Shown here piece after piece: positions 26,718 through 35,568 of a stretch of DNA of 64,000 nucleotides. A program made the position numbers and the translations under genes. A model generated the notes under the pieces. That model was not told the origin of the DNA and searched no databases. It saw only the letters and a program-made list of their open reading frames with translations. How positions within the stretch are numbered: the first letter of the stretch is position 1; each line of letters begins with the position of its first letter. Origin of the DNA: an uncultured Clostridia bacterium (GTDB lineage: Bacteria; Bacillota; Clostridia; UBA1381); contig CAJTUY010000001.1 in NCBI GenBank assembly GCA_910579415.1, positions 40,035 through 104,034 on the forward strand. Reading direction: 5' to 3'.

Positions 26718-28703
26718 ATGACAGAAGAAAAAACTTGGGCGGATATAAGCCGCTTTCAGACATATTTGTTTAATTCGGGTGATAATTTTAAGTCATATGA
26801 GATGCTCGGCGCGCATAAAATAAAACTTGGAAATAAGACAGGCTGGAGATTTGCAGTATGGGCGCCTAATGCCGTAAGCGTAAGAGTGGTAGGCGATTTT
26901 AACGCATGGAACGGATATGACAAGGTGCTTGAAAGGATAGAAACAAGCGGTGTATGGTATGGCTTCTTTACTGATTTAAAGGAGGGTATGCTATACAAGT
27001 ATGCAATTGAAGCACGTGACGGTGAAACCTATTATAAGGCTGACCCGTTTGCATTCAAAAGCGAACTTCGTCCTGGTACGGCATCTGTACTTAAGGATAT
27101 TTCGGGATATAAGTGGAGTGACAAGTCGTGGCTCAATTCAAGAGTAAAAGAGAGTACCATGCAAAAACCGATAAATATCTATGAAATGAACATAGGCTCG
27201 TGGAGAATACATGAGGACGGAAGCTTCTATACTTATCGTGAGCTTGCGGACGAGCTGGTACCGTATATTAAGGATATGGGGTACACACATATTGAAATGA
27301 TGCCTGTTACGGAGTATCCGTATGACGGCTCGTGGGGGTATCAGGTTACGGGATTTTTCTCGGCAACAACGCGTTATGGTGAAAGCGAGGATTTAAAATA
27401 TCTTGTTGACCAGTGTCATAAAAATGGTATAGGGGTTATAATGGATTGGGTTCCGGCTCATTTCCCCCGTGATGCGCACGGACTTCGTATGTTTGACGGC
27501 ACGCCGGTATACGAGTATGCAGACCCGCGTATGGGTGAACATAAGGACTGGGGGACAATGGTTTTTGACTATTCAAAGAGTGAGGTCATTTCATTCCTCA
27601 CATCCTCAGCATATTTCTGGGCTGACGAATATCATATTGACGGAATACGCGTTGATGCGGTATCATCTATGCTTTACCGTGATTATTCGCGTAATGACGG
27701 GGAGTGGATACCCAATCAGTACGGCGGAAACGGCAATCTTGAGGCTGTCGACTTTTTGAAGAAGCTCAATAAAATACTTGGAACGGAATTTCCCAACTTT
27801 ATGATGATAGCGGAGGAGAGTACGGCATGGCCGCTTGTAACTGCTCCGCCTGAAAATGACGGTTTGGGCTTTAATTACAAGTGGAATATGGGCTGGATGA
27901 ATGATACGCTCCGATATATGTCAATGGACCCGTATTTCAGGAAGGACAATCATGGCTTGCTTACTTTCGTTATGATGTATGCGTACAGTGAGAATTTCAT
28001 TCTGCCTCTGTCGCATGATGAAGTAGTACATGGAAAGCACTCGCTTATTGATAAAATGTACGGCGATTATGAAGATAAATTCAATGCGTATAAGACGCTT
28101 TTGGGTTACTATATGACAATGCCGGGCAAGAAGCTTTTGTTTATGGGCGGTGAATTCGGACAATTCCTTGAATGGCGGTATGATGACCAGCTTGAATGGA
28201 ATTTGCTTGATATTGATAAGCATAAAAAACTGCATAAATATGTGAAGGAGCTTAATCATTTTTATCTTGAAAATAAGGCTCTGTGGGAATATGAAGGAAG
28301 CTGGGACGGTTTCAGGTGGGTAAATGAAGCCGACAGTGAAAATTCGGTTCTTTCGTATATAAGACGCGGTAAGCATACAGCGGATAACGTGGTTGTGGTT
28401 GCAAACTTTACACCTGTTGACCGACCGATTTATAAAATTGGCGTTCCCGTAGCAGGTGATTATGAGGTTGTGTTCCATTCCAATGCTGAAAAATACGGCG
28501 GTACAAAGCGTATTACAAAGAAAACATATAAGGCAAAGCCTATGCAGTATTCCGATATGATGTATACAATGGAGATTTCTGTGGACGGAAACTCAGTAAT
28601 GTTTATAAAGCGCAAGGCGGCGAAGAAAAAGGCAGATAAGAAAGCGCCTGCAAAAAAGACATCTGCAAAGAAAACTGTGGAGAAAAAGACAAGTAAGAAA
28701 TAA
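26718..28703 (+). CDS. glgB: 1,4-alpha-glucan branching enzyme with Lys-rich tail
   Basis: A 661-residue GH13 enzyme that makes alpha-1,6 branches in glycogen. An N-terminal CBM48 domain (FAVWAPNAVSVRVVGDFN) precedes the GH13 barrel, with VPAHFPRD, the nucleophile region GIRVDAV, the acid/base in IAEEST and PLSHDEVVHGK. ATG 26718 follows GGGAGGGG; the in-frame ATG at 26688 has no RBS. The last ~30 residues are an unusual Ala/Lys/Thr repeat (AKK- and KKT-type), absent from typical branching enzymes and resembling the longer tail of GlgA downstream. Confidence 0.95.
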   Translation: MTEEKTWADISRFQTYLFNSGDNFKSYEMLGAHKIKLGNKTGWRFAVWAPNAVSVRVVGDFNAWNGYDKVLERIETSGVWYGFFTDLKEGMLYKYAIEARDGETYYKADPFAFKSELRPGTASVLKDISGYKWSDKSWLNSRVKESTMQKPINIYEMNIGSWRIHEDGSFYTYRELADELVPYIKDMGYTHIEMMPVTEYPYDGSWGYQVTGFFSATTRYGESEDLKYLVDQCHKNGIGVIMDWVPAHFPRDAHGLRMFDGTPVYEYADPRMGEHKDWGTMVFDYSKSEVISFLTSSAYFWADEYHIDGIRVDAVSSMLYRDYSRNDGEWIPNQYGGNGNLEAVDFLKKLNKILGTEFPNFMMIAEESTAWPLVTAPPENDGLGFNYKWNMGWMNDTLRYMSMDPYFRKDNHGLLTFVMMYAYSENFILPLSHDEVVHGKHSLIDKMYGDYEDKFNAYKTLLGYYMTMPGKKLLFMGGEFGQFLEWRYDDQLEWNLLDIDKHKKLHKYVKELNHFYLENKALWEYEGSWDGFRWVNEADSENSVLSYIRRGKHTADNVVVVANFTPVDRPIYKIGVPVAGDYEVVFHSNAEKYGGTKRITKKTYKAKPMQYSDMMYTMEISVDGNSVMFIKRKAAKKKADKKAPAKKTSAKKTVEKKTSKK

Positions 28704-28753
28704 CCGATGGTATCGGTATAAAATATAAGTAAATAATACAGGGAGATGATTTT

Positions 28754-29959
28754 ATGGTATCAAAGGATTGCGTTGCAATGATACTTGCGGGCGGACAGGG
28801 TTCAAGACTCGGCGCGCTTACAAAAAATGTTGCAAAGCCGGCAGTTCCGTTTGGCGGCAAATACAGAATAATAGATTTTCCGCTGTCGAACTGCGTTCAT
28901 TCCGGTATAGATACTGTGGGAGTTCTTACACAGTATCAGCCGTTAGAGCTTAACAGATATATAGGTAACGGTAACCCGTGGGACCTTGACAGAAGTCACG
29001 GCGGTGCGTATGTGCTGCCTCCGTATCAGAGCGCTAAAACAGGCGAGTGGTACAAGGGTACGGCAAATGCTATTTATCAGAATTTAAGTTTCCTTGAGGG
29101 ATTTAAGCCTTCGCATGTTCTGATTTTGTCAGGTGACCACATTTATAAAATGCACTATGGCGAAATGCTGAAGGCTCACAAGGAATCGGGCGCGGCTGCA
29201 ACTATTGCGGTTATGCCTGTGCCTTGGGAGGAGGCAAGCCGTTTCGGAATTATGAATGTTGATGATAATGGTATTATAACGGAATTTGAAGAAAAACCGT
29301 CAGAGCCTAAGAGTAATCTTGCATCAATGGGTATTTATATTTTCCGTTATGATGTACTTAAAAAATATCTTGAGGACGATGAGCGTGACCCTAATTCAGC
29401 TAATGATTTCGGCAAAAATATTATTCCTACAATGCTTAATAACGGTGAAAAGATGGTTTCATTCAGATTTGAGGGTTATTGGAAGGATGTCGGAACAATT
29501 CAGAGTCTTTGGGAAGCAAATATGGACCTTGTTGATGAACCTCCTAAGTTTATGCTCAATGACAGACGTTGGAGCATTTATTCAAGAAATATGGCGCTTG
29601 CGCCTCACTATGTCGGCATAAATGCTAAAATAACAAACTCGACTGTAACAGAGGGCTGTTTTATTGACGGTGAAATTGACCATTCTGTAATATTCGGCGG
29701 CGTAGAGCTTGGTGAAGGAAGTATGGTTAAAGATTCTGTAATCATGCCCGGCGCTAAAATCGGAAAGAATGTGACGATTGAAAAGTCTGTTATCGGTACC
29801 GATGCAATTATAGGAGATGGAGCGAAGATAGGCGTTAATGCTTCGGATGACAATAAATATGCGTCAAAGCTGTGTACACAAGACCTTGTACTTGTCGAAG
29901 GCGGCGCAGAGGTTAAGCCCGGCGAGGATATTTATAAGGGCAGCATGGTAGAAGCGTAG
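28754..29959 (+). CDS. glgC: Glucose-1-phosphate adenylyltransferase, catalytic subunit
   Basis: A 401-residue ADP-glucose pyrophosphorylase giving the activated donor for glycogen synthase. The nucleotide-binding loop [36 protein letters not shown] and SGDHIYKM are all intact. A left-handed beta-helix domain follows from ~290. RBS GGGAG. It partners with GlgD next door. Confidence 0.96.
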   Translation: MVSKDCVAMILAGGQGSRLGALTKNVAKPAVPFGGKYRIIDFPLSNCVHSGIDTVGVLTQYQPLELNRYIGNGNPWDLDRSHGGAYVLPPYQSAKTGEWYKGTANAIYQNLSFLEGFKPSHVLILSGDHIYKMHYGEMLKAHKESGAAATIAVMPVPWEEASRFGIMNVDDNGIITEFEEKPSEPKSNLASMGIYIFRYDVLKKYLEDDERDPNSANDFGKNIIPTMLNNGEKMVSFRFEGYWKDVGTIQSLWEANMDLVDEPPKFMLNDRRWSIYSRNMALAPHYVGINAKITNSTVTEGCFIDGEIDHSVIFGGVELGEGSMVKDSVIMPGAKIGKNVTIEKSVIGTDAIIGDGAKIGVNASDDNKYASKLCTQDLVLVEGGAEVKPGEDIYKGSMVEA

Positions 29960-29976
29960 GAAAGGAGAGGAAGCCA

Positions 29977-31095
29977 ATGAGAAGAGATACTATGGGCATT
30001 ATTCTGACCAATAACGACAGAATACCGCCTATTACGGATATAAGAGCAAACAGCGCATTGCCTATCGCGGGCAGATACAGAATAATAGATTTTGTTTTAT
30101 CTAATATGGCAAATGCAGGTATTACCAATATCGGAGTTGCAACCGAGTCTAACTATTCTTCGCTTATGGACCATATAAAGTCAGGTAAGCCGTGGGATTT
30201 GGACAGAAAGAACTGGGGACTGAGCGTGCTGCCGCCAAGCCTTGAAAAAATGACTTACGGAGCAATTAAGGGCAATATTGATATGCTTGCAGGCATAAGC
30301 GATTTCATTCAGAGAAGCCAGCAGACATATGTGGTATTGTCGCTCGGAAACAGTATTTATAATGTTGATTTTGCGGATGTTGTAAATGAGCATATTGAAA
30401 GACAGGCGGATATTACGATTTTATATAAGGATATGCGCGGTTCGGAGGAAAAGGAACTTTCAAGATTTACAATGCTGGAGCTTGATGACGAAAAGCGTGT
30501 TACAGATATTGAGGTACAGCCGTATTATCCGAAGACACATACTGCAAGTATGGACGTTTATGTTATGGAAAAGGCTCTGCTTGAAAGTATAGTTGATGAA
30601 TGCAGCGCGCGCGGCGATAGGGATTTTGTCAAGGACGCGCTTGTAAAAAAGATGCAGGGACTTCGTATTTACGGTTATGAGCATACAGGATATACGGATA
30701 AAATCGATTCACTTAAGTCATATTATAAAAATAATATGAATTTCCTTGATAAGGATATAAGACGTGAACTGTTCAATCCTGAAAATCCGATATATACAAA
30801 AACAAAGGACCAGTCGCCGACAAAGTACGGCGCAGAGGCTGTTGTACAAAACAGCTTTATATCTGACGGTTGTACAATTGAAGGAACGGTTATCAACTGT
30901 ATTCTGTCGCGCGGAGTTAAAGTCGAAAAGGGCGCGGTTATAAAAAATTCTATTATAATGCAGGACTCCATTATTGAGGAGGACGTTGATTTAAGTCATG
31001 TTGTATTTGATAAGGAAGTTTATATAACAAAGGGACGAAAACTTATAGGACAGGAAAGTTATCCGCTGGCAATTTCAAAAGGCACAAGAATTTGA
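29977..31095 (+). CDS. glgD: GlgD, non-catalytic ADP-glucose pyrophosphorylase subunit
   Basis: A 372-residue GlgC paralogue. The pyrophosphorylase loop is degenerate (no GGxGxRL; MGIILTNNDRIPPI instead), while ALPIAGRYRIIDFVLSN remains. In Firmicutes GlgD pairs with GlgC and raises activity. It begins 17 bp after glgC with a strong AAAGGAGAGG, so equimolar expression is likely. Confidence 0.94.
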   Translation: MRRDTMGIILTNNDRIPPITDIRANSALPIAGRYRIIDFVLSNMANAGITNIGVATESNYSSLMDHIKSGKPWDLDRKNWGLSVLPPSLEKMTYGAIKGNIDMLAGISDFIQRSQQTYVVLSLGNSIYNVDFADVVNEHIERQADITILYKDMRGSEEKELSRFTMLELDDEKRVTDIEVQPYYPKTHTASMDVYVMEKALLESIVDECSARGDRDFVKDALVKKMQGLRIYGYEHTGYTDKIDSLKSYYKNNMNFLDKDIRRELFNPENPIYTKTKDQSPTKYGAEAVVQNSFISDGCTIEGTVINCILSRGVKVEKGAVIKNSIIMQDSIIEEDVDLSHVVFDKEVYITKGRKLIGQESYPLAISKGTRI

Positions 31096-31114
31096 TTGGA
31101 AATACATAATAGGA

Positions 31115-31134
31115 CTGCCCGTTTAACAGGGCAG
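31115..31134 (+). terminator. Hairpin between glgD and glgA, no T-run
   Basis: CTGCCC/GGGCAG stem, 8-nt loop, no poly-T. It may stabilise the upstream mRNA or act as a weak terminator before the glgA promoter. Confidence 0.4.
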
Positions 31135-31169
31135 CCCTGTTGAATTTATATGTAATTTAATCATAAATC

Positions 31170-31198
31170 TTGACAAAGAAATTGAAAAAGTATAATAT
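31170..31198 (+). promoter_or_regulatory. Internal promoter of glgA
   Basis: TTGACA (31170-31175) with TATAAT 15 bp on, or TAATAT at 17 bp. It precedes AAGGAGAGG and ATG 31217, so glgA-glgP can be expressed separately from glgBCD. Confidence 0.6.
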
Positions 31199-31216
31199 TT
31201 AAGGAGAGGAATTACT

Positions 31217-32989
31217 ATGAAGGTATTATTTGCCACCTCAGAAGCCGCGCCGTTTGTAAAAACGGGCGGACTCGGCGATGTTGCAGGCTCGCTGCCGTCT
31301 ACGCTTCGTGAAAAAGGCGTTGACGCGCGCGTTATTCTGCCTTTGTATAACTGTATACCGCAGGAATACAAGGATAAAATGAAATATATTGACCATATTT
31401 ATATTGATATGGCATGGAGAAAGCAGTATGCGGGAGTTTTTGAACTTGAGCATAACGGATGTATTTATTATTTTGTTGATAATAAATTCTACTTTAACGG
31501 TGACAAGCCCTATGACTATATTCATCTCGATTGCGAGAAGTTTATATTCTTTTCAAAGGCAGTACTGTCGCTTTTGCCGACGCTTGATTTCAGACCTGAC
31601 GTAATTAACTGCAACGACTGGCAGACAGGTCCTGTTCCCGTATTCCTTGATACTTTTCAGGATAACCCTTTTTATCGCGGAATTAAGACTATTATGACTA
31701 TTCATAATCTGAAATTTCAGGGAAGATGGGATTTCAAGAAGATTAAGGACGCAATGGGTATAAGCGACTACTATTTTACGCCCGACAAGCTTGAATTTTA
31801 CAGGGACGCAAACCTGTTAAAGGGCGGAATGGTATATGCAAATAAGATTACCACCGTAAGCTCGACATATGCCGGAGAGATTACAACTGAGGAATACGGC
31901 GAGGGACTTCACAGTCTTCTTAATGCAAGACGTGATGACCTTGTCGGTATAGTGAACGGTATTTCATATACTGACTGGAATCCTCAGACAGACAAGTCGA
32001 TTTACACGAATTATACGGCAAAGACTGTTCATACAAAGAAACTTGAAAACAAGCTTAAGCTTCAGGCTGAACTGGGACTGCCTGTTGACCCGAACAAAAT
32101 GATGGTTGGTATTGTTTCCCGTCTTACAGACCAGAAGGGCTTTGACCTTGTGGCATATAAGATTGAGGAACTTTGCGCAGGCGGTTTGCAGGTTGTGGTG
32201 CTTGGAACAGGTGATGAGAAATATGAGAATTTATTCAGACATTATGCATGGAAGTATCCTGACAGACTGTCTGCTCAGATTTATTTCTCAAATGAGATGT
32301 CGCACAAGATTTATGCCGCGTCAGATGCATTTCTGATGCCGTCTAGGTTTGAACCCTGCGGCTTGTCGCAGCTTATAAGTCTTCGGTACGGAACCGTTCC
32401 GATTGTTCGTGAAACAGGCGGTTTAAAGGATACCGTAATGCCGTATAATGAATATACGGGCGAGGGTACGGGCTTCTCGTTTGCAAACTATAATGCGGAC
32501 GAAATGATGAATATTATCTGGTATGCTATGAATATTTATTATGACAGAAAAGACGAATGGAATAACATAATAGATAATGGCATGGCGGTGGATTATTCAT
32601 GGAATGTATCAGCAGATAAATATATTGACCTGTATAAAAATGTTACCGGAATATACGAGGATTTAAAGCCGGCAGTAAAAAAAAGCACTTCTAAAAAAAA
32701 GACAGTAAAGAAGGCTGAGCCTAAAAAGAATACCTTTGAGGACAGTTTAAAAACCGACGCTGATGCTGCTGCCGACAAGGCTGCTCAAAATGCTAAAGAG
32801 CCTGAGATAATTAAAATTGATAATCCTTTCGGTGATGACGTAAAGACGGTGAAAAAACCGGCTGCAAAGAAGACAGCGGCTAAAAAAACTGCTTCAAAGA
32901 CGACTTCGTCAAAGACAGCAGCCGCTAAAAAAACAACAGCTAAAAAGCCTTCCGCATCGAAAAAAGATGTAAAGGCAGACAAGGGGTAA
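31217..32989 (+). CDS. glgA: Glycogen synthase with ~107-residue Lys/Ala-rich tail
   Basis: A 590-residue GT5 enzyme transferring glucose from ADP-glucose. KTGGLGDV (donor-binding), NDWQTG and the C-terminal MPSRFEPCGLSQ signature are present. Bacterial GlgA is usually about 480 residues; the excess is a C-terminal tail (~484-590). It starts with Lys-rich segments, passes an acidic middle (EDSLKTDADAAAD), and ends in AKKT-type repeats like histone H1. Frame and codon usage run through without a break, so it is not a frameshift. GlgB has a related short tail. Confidence 0.95.
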   Translation: MKVLFATSEAAPFVKTGGLGDVAGSLPSTLREKGVDARVILPLYNCIPQEYKDKMKYIDHIYIDMAWRKQYAGVFELEHNGCIYYFVDNKFYFNGDKPYDYIHLDCEKFIFFSKAVLSLLPTLDFRPDVINCNDWQTGPVPVFLDTFQDNPFYRGIKTIMTIHNLKFQGRWDFKKIKDAMGISDYYFTPDKLEFYRDANLLKGGMVYANKITTVSSTYAGEITTEEYGEGLHSLLNARRDDLVGIVNGISYTDWNPQTDKSIYTNYTAKTVHTKKLENKLKLQAELGLPVDPNKMMVGIVSRLTDQKGFDLVAYKIEELCAGGLQVVVLGTGDEKYENLFRHYAWKYPDRLSAQIYFSNEMSHKIYAASDAFLMPSRFEPCGLSQLISLRYGTVPIVRETGGLKDTVMPYNEYTGEGTGFSFANYNADEMMNIIWYAMNIYYDRKDEWNNIIDNGMAVDYSWNVSADKYIDLYKNVTGIYEDLKPAVKKSTSKKKTVKKAEPKKNTFEDSLKTDADAAADKAAQNAKEPEIIKIDNPFGDDVKTVKKPAAKKTAAKKTASKTTSSKTAAAKKTTAKKPSASKKDVKADKG

Positions 32990-33026
32990 GCTCTTGTATA
33001 TAGAAAATAAAAGGGGAGTAAAAAAT

Positions 33027-35495
33027 ATGGCACAAGCTAAAACATCAAAGCTTACGGCTTCTGAGGAAGCACTGAAAAAAGAAATTATAGGCAAAGTAAA
33101 CAGACACTTCGGTAAAGTAATGGAGGAAGCTACTCCGCATATGGTCTATACGGCGTGCGCGCTTACTGTAAGAGATAAAATTATGGAGCAGTGGGCAAAA
33201 TCTCATCAGACTGTAAAAAAAATGGGCGCAAAAAAGCTGTATTATCTGTCATTCGAATTTCTGATGGGCAGACTTTTATGCACAAATATTTTAAATCTGC
33301 TGCAGACTGACACATATCAGCATGTTTTGGAGGATTTGGGTTATTCGCTTCCTGAGATTGCAGAGCTGGAAAATGATGCGGGACTCGGCAACGGCGGACT
33401 TGGCAGACTTGCCGCTTGCTTTATAGACTCGCTTACGACAATGGATTTACCTGCTTACGGCTGTACAATTCGTTATGAGTACGGTCTTTTCAGACAGAAA
33501 ATTGTTGACGGCTATCAGACAGAATTACCAGACTCATGGCTTGATCATGGTAACGCGTGGGAAATTGCAAGACCTGAGGAAACGGTTGAAGTAAAATTCG
33601 GCGGCGAGGTCTATACTGATTGGGTAGACGGAAAATTTGTCTGCAACTATAATAATTCGCATACAATTTTAGCTATGCCGTATGACGTTCCGCTGTGCGG
33701 TTATAAATCAAAAATAGTTAATAAGCTTAGATTATGGAGTTCAAAATCTCCTGACCATCTTGATATGAAGGCATTCAATCAGGGTGATTATGTACGCGCT
33801 ATTGAAGAAAAGGAGCTTGCTGAGGTTATTTCAAAGGTGCTTTATCCTGAGGATAATCATACAGAGGGTAAGGAGTTAAGACTGAAACAGCAATATTTCC
33901 TTGTATCAGCTACATTGCAGTGGATTTTGAAGGAATTTGAAGAAAGAAACGGTCAGGATTGGTCAAAAATCCCTGAAAAGGTAGTTATCCATATAAATGA
34001 TACCCACCCGACAATGGCAATTCCGGAAATGATGCGTCTTCTGATGGACGAAAGAGGACTTGGTTGGGAAGAGGCATGGGATATTGTTACACATACTTTT
34101 GCCTATACAAATCATACTGTAATGAGCGAGGCTCTTGAAAAATGGCCGCTTGATATGTTCAGAAAAATTCTTCCGCGTCTTTACATGATAGTGGAGGAAA
34201 TGAACAGACGTCTTATGGAACAGCTTGAAAGAGTATATCCGGGTGACCATGCAAAGCATAAGTATATGGCTATAATTTCCGATAATCAGGTATTTATGGC
34301 TAATATGTGTCTTGCAAGCTGTTTTGCTGTAAACGGTGTTTCAAAGCTTCATACAGATATTTTGAAAAAGGATATTTTTGCTGATTATTATAACATGAAT
34401 AACAGTGAATTTTACGCTATTACAAATGGTATTACTTTCAGACGCTGGATTGCAAACTGTAATCCTGCCCTGACGGAGCTTATATCATCAAAAATAGGCA
34501 ATGAATGGATTAAGGATGCAAAGCATCTTGATAAGCTTAAAAAGTATGCGAAGGATAAGGAATTCAAGAAGCAGTTTGCAGAAATTAAGCATCAGAATAA
34601 AGTTAATCTTGCAGAATATATTAAAGAGCATAACGGAATTGAGGTTGACCCTGATTCTATATTTGATGTGCAGTGTAAGCGACTGCATGAGTATAAGCGT
34701 CAGATGATGAATGTGCTTCATATACTGGCTGAGTATAACCGTCTGTTGGAAGACAGTGCATATCTTGAAAAATATTATCCGAAAACATATATTTTCGGCG
34801 CCAAGGCTGCTCCGGGATATACGAGAGCGAAGCTTATAATTAAGCTTATCAATTCAATCGGTGAAATGATAAATAACGACACGCGAATTAAAGATAAGAT
34901 TAAGGTTGTATTTATCGAAAACTATGGTGTTTCAATAGCTGAAAAGCTTATAATTGCGGCTGATATTTCAGAGCAGATTTCAACAGCTGGCAAGGAAGCT
35001 TCGGGAACAGGTAATATGAAGTTTATGCTGAACGGAGCTGTTACAATAGGTACGCTTGATGGCGCTAATGTTGAAATGCTTGAGCAGGTGGGTGAGGATA
35101 ATATTTATATCTTCGGATTGAAAGCTGACGAGGTTGCCGCAAGAGTTAAGTTTGCGGGCGCTGACGAGGTGAAGGATATTTATTCGTCAAATACAGCCCT
35201 TCGCCGCGCTCTTGAGCAGCTTATTGACGGAACGATTGTACCTGAGCATCAGATGTTCCGCGACCTTTACCAGACTCTTCTGTTTGGTGATTACGGTTTC
35301 CCAGATACTTATATGGTTATCAGGGACTTTGAGGAATATATGAAGACTCAGGAGCAGATGTCGATTGATTATCAGAATAGGGATAAATGGATTGAGATGG
35401 CAATAATGAACACTGCAAGCGCAGGCTTCTTCTCAAGTGACAGAACAATCGGAAATTATAACGATAATATTTGGCATTTAAAGCCTATTAAATAA
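33027..35495 (+). CDS. glgP: Glycogen/alpha-glucan phosphorylase
   Basis: An 822-residue GT35 phosphorylase that releases glucose-1-phosphate from glycogen. NDTHPTMAIPEMMR, the PLP-binding segment EASGTGNMKFMLNGA with its Lys, and GNGGLGRLAACF are all present. ATG 33027 follows AAAAGGGG. 37 bp after glgA. Confidence 0.96.
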   Translation: MAQAKTSKLTASEEALKKEIIGKVNRHFGKVMEEATPHMVYTACALTVRDKIMEQWAKSHQTVKKMGAKKLYYLSFEFLMGRLLCTNILNLLQTDTYQHVLEDLGYSLPEIAELENDAGLGNGGLGRLAACFIDSLTTMDLPAYGCTIRYEYGLFRQKIVDGYQTELPDSWLDHGNAWEIARPEETVEVKFGGEVYTDWVDGKFVCNYNNSHTILAMPYDVPLCGYKSKIVNKLRLWSSKSPDHLDMKAFNQGDYVRAIEEKELAEVISKVLYPEDNHTEGKELRLKQQYFLVSATLQWILKEFEERNGQDWSKIPEKVVIHINDTHPTMAIPEMMRLLMDERGLGWEEAWDIVTHTFAYTNHTVMSEALEKWPLDMFRKILPRLYMIVEEMNRRLMEQLERVYPGDHAKHKYMAIISDNQVFMANMCLASCFAVNGVSKLHTDILKKDIFADYYNMNNSEFYAITNGITFRRWIANCNPALTELISSKIGNEWIKDAKHLDKLKKYAKDKEFKKQFAEIKHQNKVNLAEYIKEHNGIEVDPDSIFDVQCKRLHEYKRQMMNVLHILAEYNRLLEDSAYLEKYYPKTYIFGAKAAPGYTRAKLIIKLINSIGEMINNDTRIKDKIKVVFIENYGVSIAEKLIIAADISEQISTAGKEASGTGNMKFMLNGAVTIGTLDGANVEMLEQVGEDNIYIFGLKADEVAARVKFAGADEVKDIYSSNTALRRALEQLIDGTIVPEHQMFRDLYQTLLFGDYGFPDTYMVIRDFEEYMKTQEQMSIDYQNRDKWIEMAIMNTASAGFFSSDRTIGNYNDNIWHLKPIK

Positions 35496-35509
35496 GAATA
35501 ATGCAAAAA

Positions 35510-35538
35510 CAAACAAGACACTTTTCGTGTCTTGTTTG
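35510..35538. terminator. Strong hairpin between glgP and the GH13 gene
   Basis: A perfect 12-bp stem CAAACAAGACAC/GTGTCTTGTTTG with loop TTTTC. The T-run is on the minus-strand side only; in the direction of the genes no U-tract follows. It may be an mRNA 3' stabiliser, or a terminator of antisense transcription. Confidence 0.55.
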
Positions 35539-35568
35539 CGGTATTATTGCTTTATAAGGGGATAGATT

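Noticed and set aside
32666..32989. Frameshift as the cause of the GlgA tail
   Set aside because: The frame is continuous, the tail has consistent Lys/Ala codon use and a normal stop, and GlgB has a similar tail.
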